From an uncultured Aquimarina sp. (GTDB taxonomy: Bacteria; Bacteroidota; Bacteroidia; Flavobacteriales; Flavobacteriaceae): a DNA stretch of 64,000 nucleotides. The stretch is from assembly GCF_947495315.1 (NCBI RefSeq), contig NZ_CANLYD010000009.1, positions 1 to 64,000 on the forward strand, read 5' to 3'. The notes below the pieces were generated by a model. The model saw only the letters and a list, made by a program, of their open reading frames with translations. It was not told the origin of the DNA and searched no databases. The position numbers and the translations under genes are program-made. Positions 9,355-18,960 of the stretch are shown here, in pieces (within the stretch, counting starts at the first letter, position 1; each line of letters begins with the position of its first letter).

Positions 9355-9390
9355 AAAAAAAGCTTCTTGGAAACAAGAGGCTTTTTTTGT
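9355..9390 (+). terminator. Rho-independent terminator behind the tRNA fragment
   Basis: The stem AGCTTCTTG / CAAGAGGCT (one G-U pair) encloses a GAAA loop, with an A-run before and a T-run after. A nearly identical copy, including the preceding ACTGTAAAAAAAGC, is found at 63779-63817. The rest of the 9114-9542 interval holds no gene that I can see. Confidence 0.85.
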
Positions 9391-9542
9391 TTGGGTACAA
9401 CATCTGTATTAATATGCCAAATGCTATTATTTCAATTTAGTATTTGATTTATTTTTTCCCGCATGAAGTAAGATGATACAATGAACCTATTTGTTATGAC
9501 TTATTATAGTCTCAGTTATATATAATGATCGATAGACACCAA

Positions 9543-10319
9543 TCACATATCCGATATAGTTTTGTCATTGAAAACAAATACGGGAATAATAGACCATGCT
9601 ACTAATATTCCAAAATAGAATAGTTCAGAAATCACATTATAGTAATTTGCTGCCAACATCCCTCCAATCATTATAACATGTGCTAAAAACGCCCATAATA
9701 GACCTGAAAAAAGGTTTTTTTTATTTAAAGGATACTTTTTAAGAATATATCTAGCGAATAAACCATAACAAGGAACAAATATTAATAGAGAGGTAAGTAA
9801 CCCTGGGTTATAAGTGAAGTTGACTACAGCTGCCAAAATATGAACAAAAGCATTCACTACTATAATTCCTGCCATTGAAAATAATGGGAAAAGATGCTTT
9901 GGGCTTCTCCATATAGCCAAAAATCCTAATAACCAAACCAACGACGTATTAATAACGAAAACACTTGCCTTGGACAATGGATTAATACTTGAGTCAGTTT
10001 CACTAAGTACGGTTCTTATGAAATTATTGTTGTAAGTATAAAAAGCATAATGATTACCAAATAAATCTATCCAGTGCTCCTCAAATTGATGAAGTATATA
10101 TGCTAAAAGCATCAATAGTGCTATTAATCGAAAGTGATTTTGTTTTTTGAAAGAGTAGTTCTCTCCTAAAAACAGGAAAACACCAATAAGAATAAAAGGA
10201 ACTGCATATGTACCAATTTTCATCCAATGGTTAATGAGGAAATCCTGTTGGCCTAATGGCAACCATAGCATTAAAAAAAGAAGTGCTACGCTCGTAGTTA
10301 ATAAATGTTTGTTTTCCAT
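9543..10319 (-). CDS. HXXEE domain-containing membrane protein
   Basis: A 258-aa integral membrane protein with about seven to eight hydrophobic helices. It carries the family signature HQFEEHW (H-x-x-E-E, around residues 93-98) in a helix and a second conserved patch NAFVHILAA. These metal-ligand-like residues within membrane helices define the HXXEE family, whose biochemical role is not established. It is the last gene of a minus-strand series, 130 nt downstream of the large Omp85-type fusion. Confidence 0.8.
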   Translation of the reverse strand: MENKHLLTTSVALLFLMLWLPLGQQDFLINHWMKIGTYAVPFILIGVFLFLGENYSFKKQNHFRLIALLMLLAYILHQFEEHWIDLFGNHYAFYTYNNNFIRTVLSETDSSINPLSKASVFVINTSLVWLLGFLAIWRSPKHLFPLFSMAGIIVVNAFVHILAAVVNFTYNPGLLTSLLIFVPCYGLFARYILKKYPLNKKNLFSGLLWAFLAHVIMIGGMLAANYYNVISELFYFGILVAWSIIPVFVFNDKTISDM

Positions 10320-10449
10320 AATGTTCGTATAAAATTCTCAGGTATTCTTAAAAGTTTATTATTTCTAGAGCTCAACTCGGAGTAAAACATAAAAACAAGG
10401 TGTATTCCATTTCACTTCTGATTGAATCTAAATTCTTCACAAGAAAAAA

Positions 10450-13400
10450 TCAGAATCCAAAACCAAAGCCAAATGAAAAACGAATTCCATCATCGCTATT
10501 AAAAATTCCTACCCTAGCTGATATAAGATCAGAAGCATTAACAAATAAACCTCCACCATACGAAGTATTCCAAGTGTTTGAATCATCATTGGACAACCAA
10601 ACTCTACCATAGTCAAACCCTCCATATGCACCAAGGACAAGTGGAATTACGCTAGTTCTTACATTCTTAATAGCCAAACGTAAATCTGTATTTTGATAAA
10701 AAGATGATTTACCCGTAAAACGCTGAAAACGGTATCCTCTTAAACCATTTTCTGCTCCAATACTTGCGCCTTGATAAAATTGAAAATCGTTTCCAATAGT
10801 TATCTGTCCAGAAATTTTGGTTGCCAACACAAGCGCACCTGAAGGTATTACCTTATAATCCATGGACAATTTTGGAATGATATAGCCATAACCTTTGCCT
10901 CCTTCGGCTGTATTTATCTTGTATCCTCCCAGTAATGAAAAATCAAAACCAAGTGTTGGAAAAGCGATATTATCAGTATTTTTATAGGAATACGCTGCAT
11001 CCGCTCCCAAGAAAGAATTTTTGTTATCCAAGTTAGGATTTGCTGCATAGAAATCTTCAATGAACCGTCCTTCCGTTTCCTCAACCTTAATATCCTCAAA
11101 TGAAACACCCAACCTAAATGTAGAACCATATCTTCCTCTCCATAATAAAGAAGGGGCAAATTTTAGTACTTCTATTTTGACTCGATTAAAGTCAAGATCC
11201 AGGTTATCATCAAAATTTTCGGTCTCATTTCCAAAACCAAAAAAGTTAATACTGAAGTTTGGACTGGTATATTTCGCATCAATTGTAAGGGAAGCCTTGC
11301 CTAAAACTCTCACAAATTCGCCTTTATAAGAAAAATCATATCCACTAGTTGCAAAATAAAAAGCAGCATTAAATTTATGTTGACTTGTAAACGGTTCCTG
11401 TAAAAAACCCTTATAAGTATATGTATCACTAATGCTAATCTTGAAACCGTCGTCGGGATTGGAACCGATTGAGGGAATAATTAAGTTATTACTTTGTTTT
11501 GCCTTAAAAGGGTCATAGGTATTAATGTTGTAATTGTTTGTCAAATGCTTCTTACCGTTTTCAGTTTTAAATGTATTCTTTTGCGTTTTATAATCATAAA
11601 TTATTGTCTTTCTCCTCTGGCCAATATCATAAATATCATTGTTTTGGCCACCTATTAATCTAATTTTAGGACCTATATCTTTGCTTGCCTTTACCTCGAA
11701 ATAATCATCGTCGTCCAAACCATATATCCATATCTCTTTGGTAACTTTCTTGTCGAACTCTCTTTTGAAAAAAACATCATCTTTCCCCCCGTTTTTTATT
11801 CTATAACCTGTAATTCTGGTAAACCCATTACCTATATCCTCGATTTGGAAATAGTCATCTTTATTAGTCCCTACAATAACCGCTCTTTTGTTTATTATTT
11901 GATAATATTCCAAAGCTATCTCTCTAAGAGCATCTTTTCTAGATAATAGTTTTCTTTTGATTTCCTTTACGGTCCCATCTTGAACCTCTATGGGAAACTG
12001 GGAAAGTGCAGAATCTATTATTCGTTCATCTATATTTTGTTGAATAAATTCAGCCTGTATTATCCATTGTTCCAGGGTAGTTTCTGGAAGGATATAGGTG
12101 TCCAATGAAAATGTTTTTGATGATGAATTGAATCCTTTTACATTTCTAATCTTATCATCAAAACCTTCCATCAGTCGTAATGCTGGTATTGACCGTGTTG
12201 CAAGACCCATGAGAAATCCATCGCCCATTATCGAATATGCTTGATCTCTATCACGGGGCACTGGCCTGTATACCTTGTCACCAGATTTTTTACCTTTAAA
12301 TTCTGCCCAACGCCACTGATCGTTATGCCGATCCCAGTCACCAATTAACATATCAAAAAGGCGTGCTTTGATGTAAGCCTCCTTATCCACCGTATATTTT
12401 TCATCAGAAGAAATCTTCTCTATTAAATCTGGCGTACTTATCAATTTGTTGGAGTATCCAAAACTTTTTTGATCTCCATGACCATCTGTGGCTCGTTCTT
12501 CAATCATAAATAGTTGGTTGCCAAACTCATCATTATATTCGCCAAGTGCATTTTGCTTTGGTATATAATACAGTACCGGGTTGGTATGGTAGATGCCAAC
12601 AGCATCAGAAAGTGTTCCAATGGTAAATGGGGCATAGGGATGATCACCTGTGTAATAATCTGTCAGAATCCGATTTGGGGCCAGCCCTTCTGTCTTCCCT
12701 ATTATAAATTCTTCTTTGGCCACCATTGCTTGTAAATATGCTTCTGCACTTTTCTTTAGAGCTCGCATTACGTACTCTTTACCTTGATTATTTTTTAATC
12801 GTAACGATTTAGATTGGTGACCTCCACCTTTTCTCACTACTCTTAAGCCGCCGAATAGAGTATCTAAATTAACAATAGGTGCGCTAACTTGAGTACCGTA
12901 GTACTTTCGGTAACGTTCTCCCCAAAACCATTTGTGGAACCCACTTTTATCAATTGCTGTTGAGTCATAAACAGAGGCTGTAATTTCTTTTGGGAAGTTG
13001 GTGTCGTAATCAGGGAGTGAGGCGTCCTTATTTGCCTTAAATATCTGGTTTTGGTATACCATTTTATTCTCAGCAGCAGTAAAAAAACTGACCTGGGAAG
13101 AACCATTGGATGCGACATCCAAACGTGAATAGCCATTTGCACCATATGCAAATTGTCCTCCCTTTCTATTTCTTACAGGTGTGGCTTTAACCAGTGACCC
13201 GCTTATGATCTGATGTACATTGTTTTGCTCTAAATATTGTAAATTCTGTTCGTGACCAGAAAGAAATATAACTTTGTCATTATATTGAGCAAGGGTTACC
13301 ATGCGCTTTCTAAAGGACCTGTAAGCACTATTCTGTAAGCTGTTGGTATTAAATCCCCCTGTTTTTTTAAAAACATTTTTTATTGTTCCCAAAACAGGTA

Positions 13401-14109
13401 AAGGAGTCATACTTTGTCCAAAAGAATATTGTCCTCCACCGTTGCCATTGCTATACATTGGATGATGGACTGCAAAAAGAATGGTCTTTCCAACATTCTT
13501 TTTCACCAAACTTTCTATCTCTGAAAAGAATGACTCTCTATCTCTGATAGTACAGTTATCGTTTATTTTAGGGTGTTTGTCCCAATCTGCAAAATACCAT
13601 TCGCTATCCACCATAATTAAGGTGATAGCATCATTTATTTTAATGTCTTCAATGGGGCAGCCATTTTCTGGTAAAAATGAGTTTTTACCCAAACCTTCAT
13701 TAACATAGTCTTCAATAGTTTGAAGAGCATCCATATCTGAACTCCATTCATTTGAACCAGCTAAATAAATTACTTTTCCTCTAAATTTACTTAGAACGTC
13801 TATTTGAGTTTTTAGCTGATTTTGAATTACTTTTTCGCTTTTTTTCTTATCAGAAGAGATACTTGAAATTGAGTTGCCAAGTACTAATAGCGTACTTTTA
13901 TCATTACTTTCATTAACGATATTATTCAATGTGCGCAGATACTCTTCTTGATTTGTTTTTTTAGAATCGCCTATACCACCAATTAAAAAAAAACTATGTT
14001 TTTCCGAAGAGTTTTCAATGACTTTTTTTTCGTTTACAGATTGTAGCTCATATGTAGCACATCGTGTAAAGAGTAAGCCAATAAAACAACTAAACAATAT
14101 TCTTTTCAT
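10450..14109 (-). CDS. Metallophosphatase-like / kinase-like / Omp85 barrel fusion lipoprotein
   Basis: I start this at ATG 14109 (MKRILFSCFIGLLFTRC, a likely lipoprotein signal), giving 1219 aa. Residues about 38-330 align by pattern with calcineurin-type phosphoesterases of Flavobacteriia, including DSEWYFADWDKHP and HHPMYS. The metal-binding motifs are altered: LIGGIGD for the first Asp site, GNS (78-80) for GDN, GSNE (118-121) for GNHD/E, and SGHEQ for GHEH. Residues about 430-720 hold GDWDRHNDQWRW and PRDRDQAY, resembling the catalytic and metal loops of atypical kinases. The C-terminal third is a beta-barrel with the Omp85 hallmark LRGYR and DYGRVW, ending in Phe. It is outer-membrane localised. 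The passenger may be a pseudo-phosphatase. The fold calls are by motif only. Confidence 0.75.
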   Translation of the reverse strand: MKRILFSCFIGLLFTRCATYELQSVNEKKVIENSSEKHSFFLIGGIGDSKKTNQEEYLRTLNNIVNESNDKSTLLVLGNSISSISSDKKKSEKVIQNQLKTQIDVLSKFRGKVIYLAGSNEWSSDMDALQTIEDYVNEGLGKNSFLPENGCPIEDIKINDAITLIMVDSEWYFADWDKHPKINDNCTIRDRESFFSEIESLVKKNVGKTILFAVHHPMYSNGNGGGQYSFGQSMTPLPVLGTIKNVFKKTGGFNTNSLQNSAYRSFRKRMVTLAQYNDKVIFLSGHEQNLQYLEQNNVHQIISGSLVKATPVRNRKGGQFAYGANGYSRLDVASNGSSQVSFFTAAENKMVYQNQIFKANKDASLPDYDTNFPKEITASVYDSTAIDKSGFHKWFWGERYRKYYGTQVSAPIVNLDTLFGGLRVVRKGGGHQSKSLRLKNNQGKEYVMRALKKSAEAYLQAMVAKEEFIIGKTEGLAPNRILTDYYTGDHPYAPFTIGTLSDAVGIYHTNPVLYYIPKQNALGEYNDEFGNQLFMIEERATDGHGDQKSFGYSNKLISTPDLIEKISSDEKYTVDKEAYIKARLFDMLIGDWDRHNDQWRWAEFKGKKSGDKVYRPVPRDRDQAYSIMGDGFLMGLATRSIPALRLMEGFDDKIRNVKGFNSSSKTFSLDTYILPETTLEQWIIQAEFIQQNIDERIIDSALSQFPIEVQDGTVKEIKRKLLSRKDALREIALEYYQIINKRAVIVGTNKDDYFQIEDIGNGFTRITGYRIKNGGKDDVFFKREFDKKVTKEIWIYGLDDDDYFEVKASKDIGPKIRLIGGQNNDIYDIGQRRKTIIYDYKTQKNTFKTENGKKHLTNNYNINTYDPFKAKQSNNLIIPSIGSNPDDGFKISISDTYTYKGFLQEPFTSQHKFNAAFYFATSGYDFSYKGEFVRVLGKASLTIDAKYTSPNFSINFFGFGNETENFDDNLDLDFNRVKIEVLKFAPSLLWRGRYGSTFRLGVSFEDIKVEETEGRFIEDFYAANPNLDNKNSFLGADAAYSYKNTDNIAFPTLGFDFSLLGGYKINTAEGGKGYGYIIPKLSMDYKVIPSGALVLATKISGQITIGNDFQFYQGASIGAENGLRGYRFQRFTGKSSFYQNTDLRLAIKNVRTSVIPLVLGAYGGFDYGRVWLSNDDSNTWNTSYGGGLFVNASDLISARVGIFNSDDGIRFSFGFGFGF

Positions 14110-14326
14110 ACTTACTACATTCGTCATAATTAATAGTGATATACAGTTAAATATTTTATCTTTCTTTTTCAAAATGCCTTCCATAAGGCAGTTATATGGG
14201 TCTTTCTCTTAAGAACACTAACTGTTTAATTATCAAGTCTTTTAATTTATTCGTTACTAGTTCTGAAGAAATTAATACGTTGAAAATGACAAGTCTTTAC
14301 AGTTTTATCTCAATTTGATATCCTTT

Positions 14327-14941
14327 TTACAGTAAACGGATAACATTTGAAAAAACAAAAACCAATACGGTAAAAACAAAACCTACCAAAAAAGCATTAT
14401 ATGAGTGTTCTAGTATTTTGAACCCTCTTACCATATTTTTTTCAAAGACATAATGTGTACGAACTTGATTTCCAATTTGTAGTTCTTGACTCTGAACAAT
14501 CTTATGATATGCTTCTTCATATTCTTTCAGAGATAAATAGCCGGATAAGCCTACCATAAAAGAATTGGTTTCAGGGTCTGGATAGTTTGAAACAATTTCT
14601 TTTTTGTGACTCTTCATTATCCTCGAAAGAGGTGGTTTAGCTGCCAACAAGGCTAAGACCAAAGAAACAAAGGAGCAGCTTACGAGAACTAAACCAATTA
14701 GCATTCCATTTTCTATTTCTGAAATGTGCTCAAAAAATATCACAATCCCAGAAATAAGTGTTGTATTTATTCTAATTAATATAGCAGCTTTTCTGTCCAA
14801 AACATTTACCATATTAACCATTATTTTGTTTTGGTTACGTTGAAAAGTAGCCATTGACTTTCGAGGTTCTTTTTTTGTCCGATAAAGAGTCTCTACTGTG
14901 TCTTTTAAACCTTTTGTTTCATCATTTTCAGTTGATTGCAT
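14327..14941 (-). CDS. Pycsar-effector-like TM protein (DUF5706/PycTM type)
   Basis: A 204-aa protein with two N-terminal helices preceded by the family pattern NMVNVLDRKAAILIRIN, a cytoplasmic middle region (residues about 105-170) and a final helix pattern SYNAFLVGFVFTVLVF. This is the layout of the Pycsar TM effector family, which in anti-phage Pycsar systems damages the membrane on binding cCMP/cUMP. In Bacteroidota the same domain is also found alone or fused to HD hydrolases outside defence loci. No soluble Pycsar cyclase adjoins it; the class III cyclase at 21556-22629 is 7 kb away and membrane-bound. Its function here is open. Confidence 0.7.
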   Translation of the reverse strand: MQSTENDETKGLKDTVETLYRTKKEPRKSMATFQRNQNKIMVNMVNVLDRKAAILIRINTTLISGIVIFFEHISEIENGMLIGLVLVSCSFVSLVLALLAAKPPLSRIMKSHKKEIVSNYPDPETNSFMVGLSGYLSLKEYEEAYHKIVQSQELQIGNQVRTHYVFEKNMVRGFKILEHSYNAFLVGFVFTVLVFVFSNVIRLL

Positions 14942-15041
14942 TTTTTTAACCGATTGTTAGTTATTTGAAATTTTGTTAAAAATTCAGACTCATGTAAGAA
15001 CCGATACCAATAAAAACAAATGGAACGGTGTTAATACCTTT

Positions 15042-15581
15042 TTAAGTAGCACCAGATAACACACTTACTTTTCGGGCAAACAATACACTTGAAATGCCAC
15101 CTATGATAGTTAAAAATCCAGCAGTTTGAAGTCCTAAGAACTCATTTGAAAGCACAGTAAGTAACAAAACTATAGCTCCAATAGCATTTACAAAACCACT
15201 TATCAAACGATACATCAGCATATTCTTTTTTATAGCAACTTTTGAATTCAACGTGGCAAACGAAAACATAATTTCAATTAGGCCATAACAAAGACAGAAG
15301 TAGGTAAAATACAGCAGAAAGGACTGTAAAGAATCAGGCACAAAAATTACTAGCGCAGAAAATGCTATAAATAGACCTCCTTGAATTTTATGAAAAGTAC
15401 TGGCCGTTTTATTTTGTTCGTTAGCTATAGCAAATTTGAAGGTTGTGAAACCACTCAATAGTAGTAATAAGGGTAACACTATCTTTGATGTAGTAATACC
15501 AATATTTTTAGAAAATAACATGACAACACCTGCAAGTATCATTGCTATTCCGCTCAGCATAAAAAGATTTGTTTTGTTCAT
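15042..15581 (-). CDS. HdeD/DUF308-like membrane protein
   Basis: The 179-aa product consists almost entirely of six hydrophobic helices, with the GLIEIMFSFATL and FVNAIGAIVLLLTVL repeats typical of DUF308 (HdeD-like) proteins. HdeD is associated with acid resistance in enterobacteria; in Bacteroidota the role is unknown. It lies 59 nt downstream of the glutamate-synthase-like gene on the same strand and may be cotranscribed with it. Confidence 0.7.
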   Translation of the reverse strand: MNKTNLFMLSGIAMILAGVVMLFSKNIGITTSKIVLPLLLLLSGFTTFKFAIANEQNKTASTFHKIQGGLFIAFSALVIFVPDSLQSFLLYFTYFCLCYGLIEIMFSFATLNSKVAIKKNMLMYRLISGFVNAIGAIVLLLTVLSNEFLGLQTAGFLTIIGGISSVLFARKVSVLSGAT

Positions 15582-15640
15582 CGTTCGTTATAATATTTAT
15601 TCAGACATTCTTAAATTAAAGATGCTTTTCTTTATAATGA

Positions 15641-17224
15641 TTAGGAATTTTTAAAACTTGTACTTGATGCAGACTTAACTGCTCTTGCCCATTTTTCTGG
15701 GATAGGTTCTTGTAGTAACGAACCAGGTTCGATATATTGAAATAGCTCACTATAATTTTTTATTTCGGTAAAATCTGTTCTTCTAACGCGATGCCAAGGT
15801 TTCAATTCGCTTGTACTTTCTAAACCCATTGCACCAATAATTTCCGCGACACTTTCGACTGTGCTATCATGAAATGTAGATGTTCGTTTAGCTTTATCTT
15901 CTACATTTAAAGCTTGCATGTAGTGTGGGTCTTGCGTGGCGACTCCTGTTGGACAGGTGTTTGCGTTACATTTAAGCGATTGAATGCATCCAACGGCTAA
16001 CATCATTGCACGTGCAGAGTAGCATAAATCGGCGCCAACGGCCATATTCTTTACAATATCAAAACCAGAAATTATTTTGCCACTACAAATAACCCGAAGC
16101 TTACTTCTTAAATTAAAACCCGTTAATGCATTATGCACAAAAATTAAGGCCTCTGTCAACGGCGCACCAATACTATTAGAAAATTCAAGTGGCGCAGAAC
16201 CTGTACCACCTTCACCGCCATCAACAGCGATGTAATCTGGAAGAATGTTTGTTTCGACCATTGCTTTACAAATAGCTAAAAATTCCCTACGCTTTCCGAC
16301 ACATAATTTAAACCCAATAGGCTTTCCTCCAGATAAGTCACGAAGTTGTTTTACAAATTCCAAAAGTTCCATAGGAGTAGAGAAAGTCGAATGTGCCGGT
16401 GGAGAATTCACATCTTTGCCTAATGGTACATTCCTAATCTCAGAAATTTCTTTTGTAACCTTTGCTGCAGGTAAAATTCCGCCATGACCTGGCTTTGCAC
16501 CTTGCGATAGTTTTACTTCAATCATCTTCACATTTGCATGGGAGGATTTTTCTTTAAATAAATCTGGGTCAAATTTTCCTTCTAAGGTTCTCGCCCCAAA
16601 GTATCCTGTTCCTATTTGCCAAATTAGATCTCCACCATTTTTTAAGTGGTGCTCGGTTAAACCACCTTCACCGGTATTCTGTGCAAAACCGCTATTCTTA
16701 GCTCCCTGATTTAATGCTAAAACCGCATTTTTACTTAGTGCGCCATAGCTCATAGCAGAGATATTCAAAATACTGGCATCATACGGTTTCAAACAATCTG
16801 AACCTCCAATAGTAACGCGCATTGTTTCAGGGTCGACTTTAATTGGATTTAAAGAGTGATTAACCCACTCATACCCTACTTCGCTTACATTCATTTGAGT
16901 ACCAAATGGTAATGTGTCAAGTGTGTTTTTAGCACGCTGATATACTAAAGAACGTTGTTGCCGTGAAAAAGGAACACCACTAGAGTTAGATTCAATAAAG
17001 TACTGGTTAATTTCTGGTCCAATACCTTCAAGTAGGTAACGAAAGTTTCCTATGAGCGGAAAATTTCTTCGAATAGCATGCTTTTTTTGAAGCATATCAT
17101 TTAACCCAATTAGGAATAATGGAATAACTATAACCAAACTCCAAAGAATAGGTTTCCATACAAATTGTAAGACAACAATTATAAGAATAACAAGTATGGA
17201 GGAAATAATAAATTGTCTTTTCAT
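15641..17224 (-). CDS. FMN-binding glutamate synthase family protein
   Basis: The protein has 527 aa: two N-terminal membrane helices (residues about 5-45) followed by the GltB central FMN/3Fe-4S domain. Visible motifs are the FMN-site region EVKLSQGAKPGHGGILP, GGEGGTGSAPLEF, and the cysteine cluster CNANTCPTGVATQDP. It lacks the glutamine amidotransferase and GXGXG domains of true glutamate synthase, so it is one of the stand-alone GltS-like flavoproteins, substrate unknown. DoxX lies immediately upstream (18 nt), suggesting an operon with a redox or stress role. Confidence 0.9.
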   Translation of the reverse strand: MKRQFIISSILVILIIVVLQFVWKPILWSLVIVIPLFLIGLNDMLQKKHAIRRNFPLIGNFRYLLEGIGPEINQYFIESNSSGVPFSRQQRSLVYQRAKNTLDTLPFGTQMNVSEVGYEWVNHSLNPIKVDPETMRVTIGGSDCLKPYDASILNISAMSYGALSKNAVLALNQGAKNSGFAQNTGEGGLTEHHLKNGGDLIWQIGTGYFGARTLEGKFDPDLFKEKSSHANVKMIEVKLSQGAKPGHGGILPAAKVTKEISEIRNVPLGKDVNSPPAHSTFSTPMELLEFVKQLRDLSGGKPIGFKLCVGKRREFLAICKAMVETNILPDYIAVDGGEGGTGSAPLEFSNSIGAPLTEALIFVHNALTGFNLRSKLRVICSGKIISGFDIVKNMAVGADLCYSARAMMLAVGCIQSLKCNANTCPTGVATQDPHYMQALNVEDKAKRTSTFHDSTVESVAEIIGAMGLESTSELKPWHRVRRTDFTEIKNYSELFQYIEPGSLLQEPIPEKWARAVKSASSTSFKNS

Positions 17225-17242
17225 TTTTTGCTCTTTACATGA

Positions 17243-17653
17243 CTATTGAATTATGCTATTTTTTCTTTTTTTAAAATAGTTGTCAATACTAAAACTTCCA
17301 CCTCCTGAAAAAAAGAGATAGAAAAATATGAAGCAATACAACACAGATAATTCTCCACCATTTATTATTGGTAAAAATGATTTGCTAATGAAAACCATGC
17401 AATAAGCAACTGCCATCATTCCACTTAGAATGAATGCAGTCCAACGTGTAAAAAGACCAATGATTAGTAATATTCCACCCAGAAATTCTAAAATACCAGC
17501 TACCAAGAGTAAACTAGAAAGCTCTCCTTGTGCAGTTTCTGTTGGTGGATAGCCAAATAGTTTTTGTGTTCCGTGCCAAAATATTAGAAACCCCATTATA
17601 ATTCTTAATAATGCTAATACTTTAGAGTGCCATTTGTCCCAAAATTTATTCAT
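17243..17653 (-). CDS. DoxX family membrane protein
   Basis: The start is set at ATG 17653 (MNKFWDKWHS), because the longer frame would overlap the upstream gene. The product is 136 aa with four helices. Family features are LLRIIMGFLIFWHGTQKLFG and a glycine-rich GILEFLGGILLIIGLFT. DoxX-like proteins are implicated in sulfur or redox handling and detoxification. It is placed between an alginate-export-type porin and a flavoprotein. Confidence 0.85.
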   Translation of the reverse strand: MNKFWDKWHSKVLALLRIIMGFLIFWHGTQKLFGYPPTETAQGELSSLLLVAGILEFLGGILLIIGLFTRWTAFILSGMMAVAYCMVFISKSFLPIINGGELSVLYCFIFFYLFFSGGGSFSIDNYFKKRKNSIIQ

Positions 17654-17687
17654 ATTTCTAAGATTTAAGAGAATGTTTATTTGTTTG

Positions 17688-18947
17688 CTATAGCTCAAAG
17701 ACTAAATCAAGTGCGAAAATGTGTAAATTCGTAAAGCGGTCTGTTTCACCAAAAAAGGACCCATATGTAATTTCTGCCCGTAACAAATCGGGAACTATTT
17801 GTTTATATAAAACGACATCTATTTCTTGCCCAAGGAAATCTCCTTCTTCTTCTGAAAAATAGCCATGATATCCAAGCCAACCGCCTATGCCCCAGAACAA
17901 ATTATTGGACTCTGCCGTAAAATAGGGGTTGTGTAGTCCATCTGCAGGAGGGTCAATAAACACATCGGATATGCGATGCAGACGTTGCCCCGTTGATAAT
18001 GGAAATTGGTAAGAAGCATTACCATCATCTGAGGTTGCCAATTCATAACCAACACTAAAGATTCCAGTATTAGGTAAAGAGACTCCTACTTCTGCATTAA
18101 ACAAAAAAGCATCATAAGAAGTTGGATTGTCGCCGTAGTCACTTTGATAGGCAAAGGCTGTTTTGTAAGTCAATGCTGTCTTATCCTTCGGAAAATTACC
18201 TCTGTCTACCAGAATACCAAATGATTTACTCGACTTATCGGGAGCATCATCTTGAAAGTCAAGGAAGTGTGTGAACAAACCAACCCGAGCCATTTCGTTT
18301 TTATAATACTTGAACATTAAAACATGCGAATCACTACGCCAATCAGCAACTTCTGCAATTAGGCGATTAACTTGATACATATATGCATACTCAAAAGCCA
18401 GTCCTTTTTGGTCGTTTTGTATTCTACCATACAGTGCATCAAAAGTTTGGTCATCTTGTCTTGCTGAAATCCTTCCTATAAAACGTTCGTCTTCAACAAT
18501 AGCAGCTTGTCTACCCACTTTAAATTGCAGTATTGTTGCGTCATTGAATGTACTATTATATTCAATATGTGCCTGATTTAACTCAAGAGTTTCTGGGTCA
18601 GTTACATTTGTCCTGTCGGTTAAACCATTTACTCCATCAAAATATCTGTCTGGAGTGAGGGCAACTACACTTTCCCCTTCAAGATACACTTGAAAGCCTT
18701 TATACGATTTGGTTTTATAGCCAAAGTTTGTACCAAAAGTATACGCTTGGGATGCTCGTGCTGCTTCATCATTGGCGTGCCAGAACCTCAATTTACCATT
18801 AAATACAAATTCCCCTCCACTTATAGCTTTTGCTAAATCGTCATTTTGAGATTGTTCTTGACCATAACTGCAAATTGTAAGAAGTGAAAATATGGCCACC
18901 ATCATCTTAGCCACTCTAAGGTGACCGTATATTTTTTTATCTGTCAT
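17688..18947 (-). CDS. Outer-membrane porin, alginate-export family
   Basis: From ATG 18947 the product is 419 aa, with a signal peptide ending CSYGQEQ. The rest is an amphipathic beta-strand protein matching the alginate_exp family pattern: NGKLRFWHAND, VGRQAAIVEDERFIGR, YGRIQNDQKG, and the C-terminal FALDLVFEL ending in a hydrophobic strand. It probably forms an 18-stranded channel for small organic or anionic solutes. It begins 13 nt after the stop of the upstream alpha/beta hydrolase, so hydrolase and porin are probably cotranscribed, and the pair may act on an imported substrate (inference). Confidence 0.8.
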   Translation of the reverse strand: MTDKKIYGHLRVAKMMVAIFSLLTICSYGQEQSQNDDLAKAISGGEFVFNGKLRFWHANDEAARASQAYTFGTNFGYKTKSYKGFQVYLEGESVVALTPDRYFDGVNGLTDRTNVTDPETLELNQAHIEYNSTFNDATILQFKVGRQAAIVEDERFIGRISARQDDQTFDALYGRIQNDQKGLAFEYAYMYQVNRLIAEVADWRSDSHVLMFKYYKNEMARVGLFTHFLDFQDDAPDKSSKSFGILVDRGNFPKDKTALTYKTAFAYQSDYGDNPTSYDAFLFNAEVGVSLPNTGIFSVGYELATSDDGNASYQFPLSTGQRLHRISDVFIDPPADGLHNPYFTAESNNLFWGIGGWLGYHGYFSEEEGDFLGQEIDVVLYKQIVPDLLRAEITYGSFFGETDRFTNLHIFALDLVFEL

Positions 18948-18960
18948 AACACAATGATTA

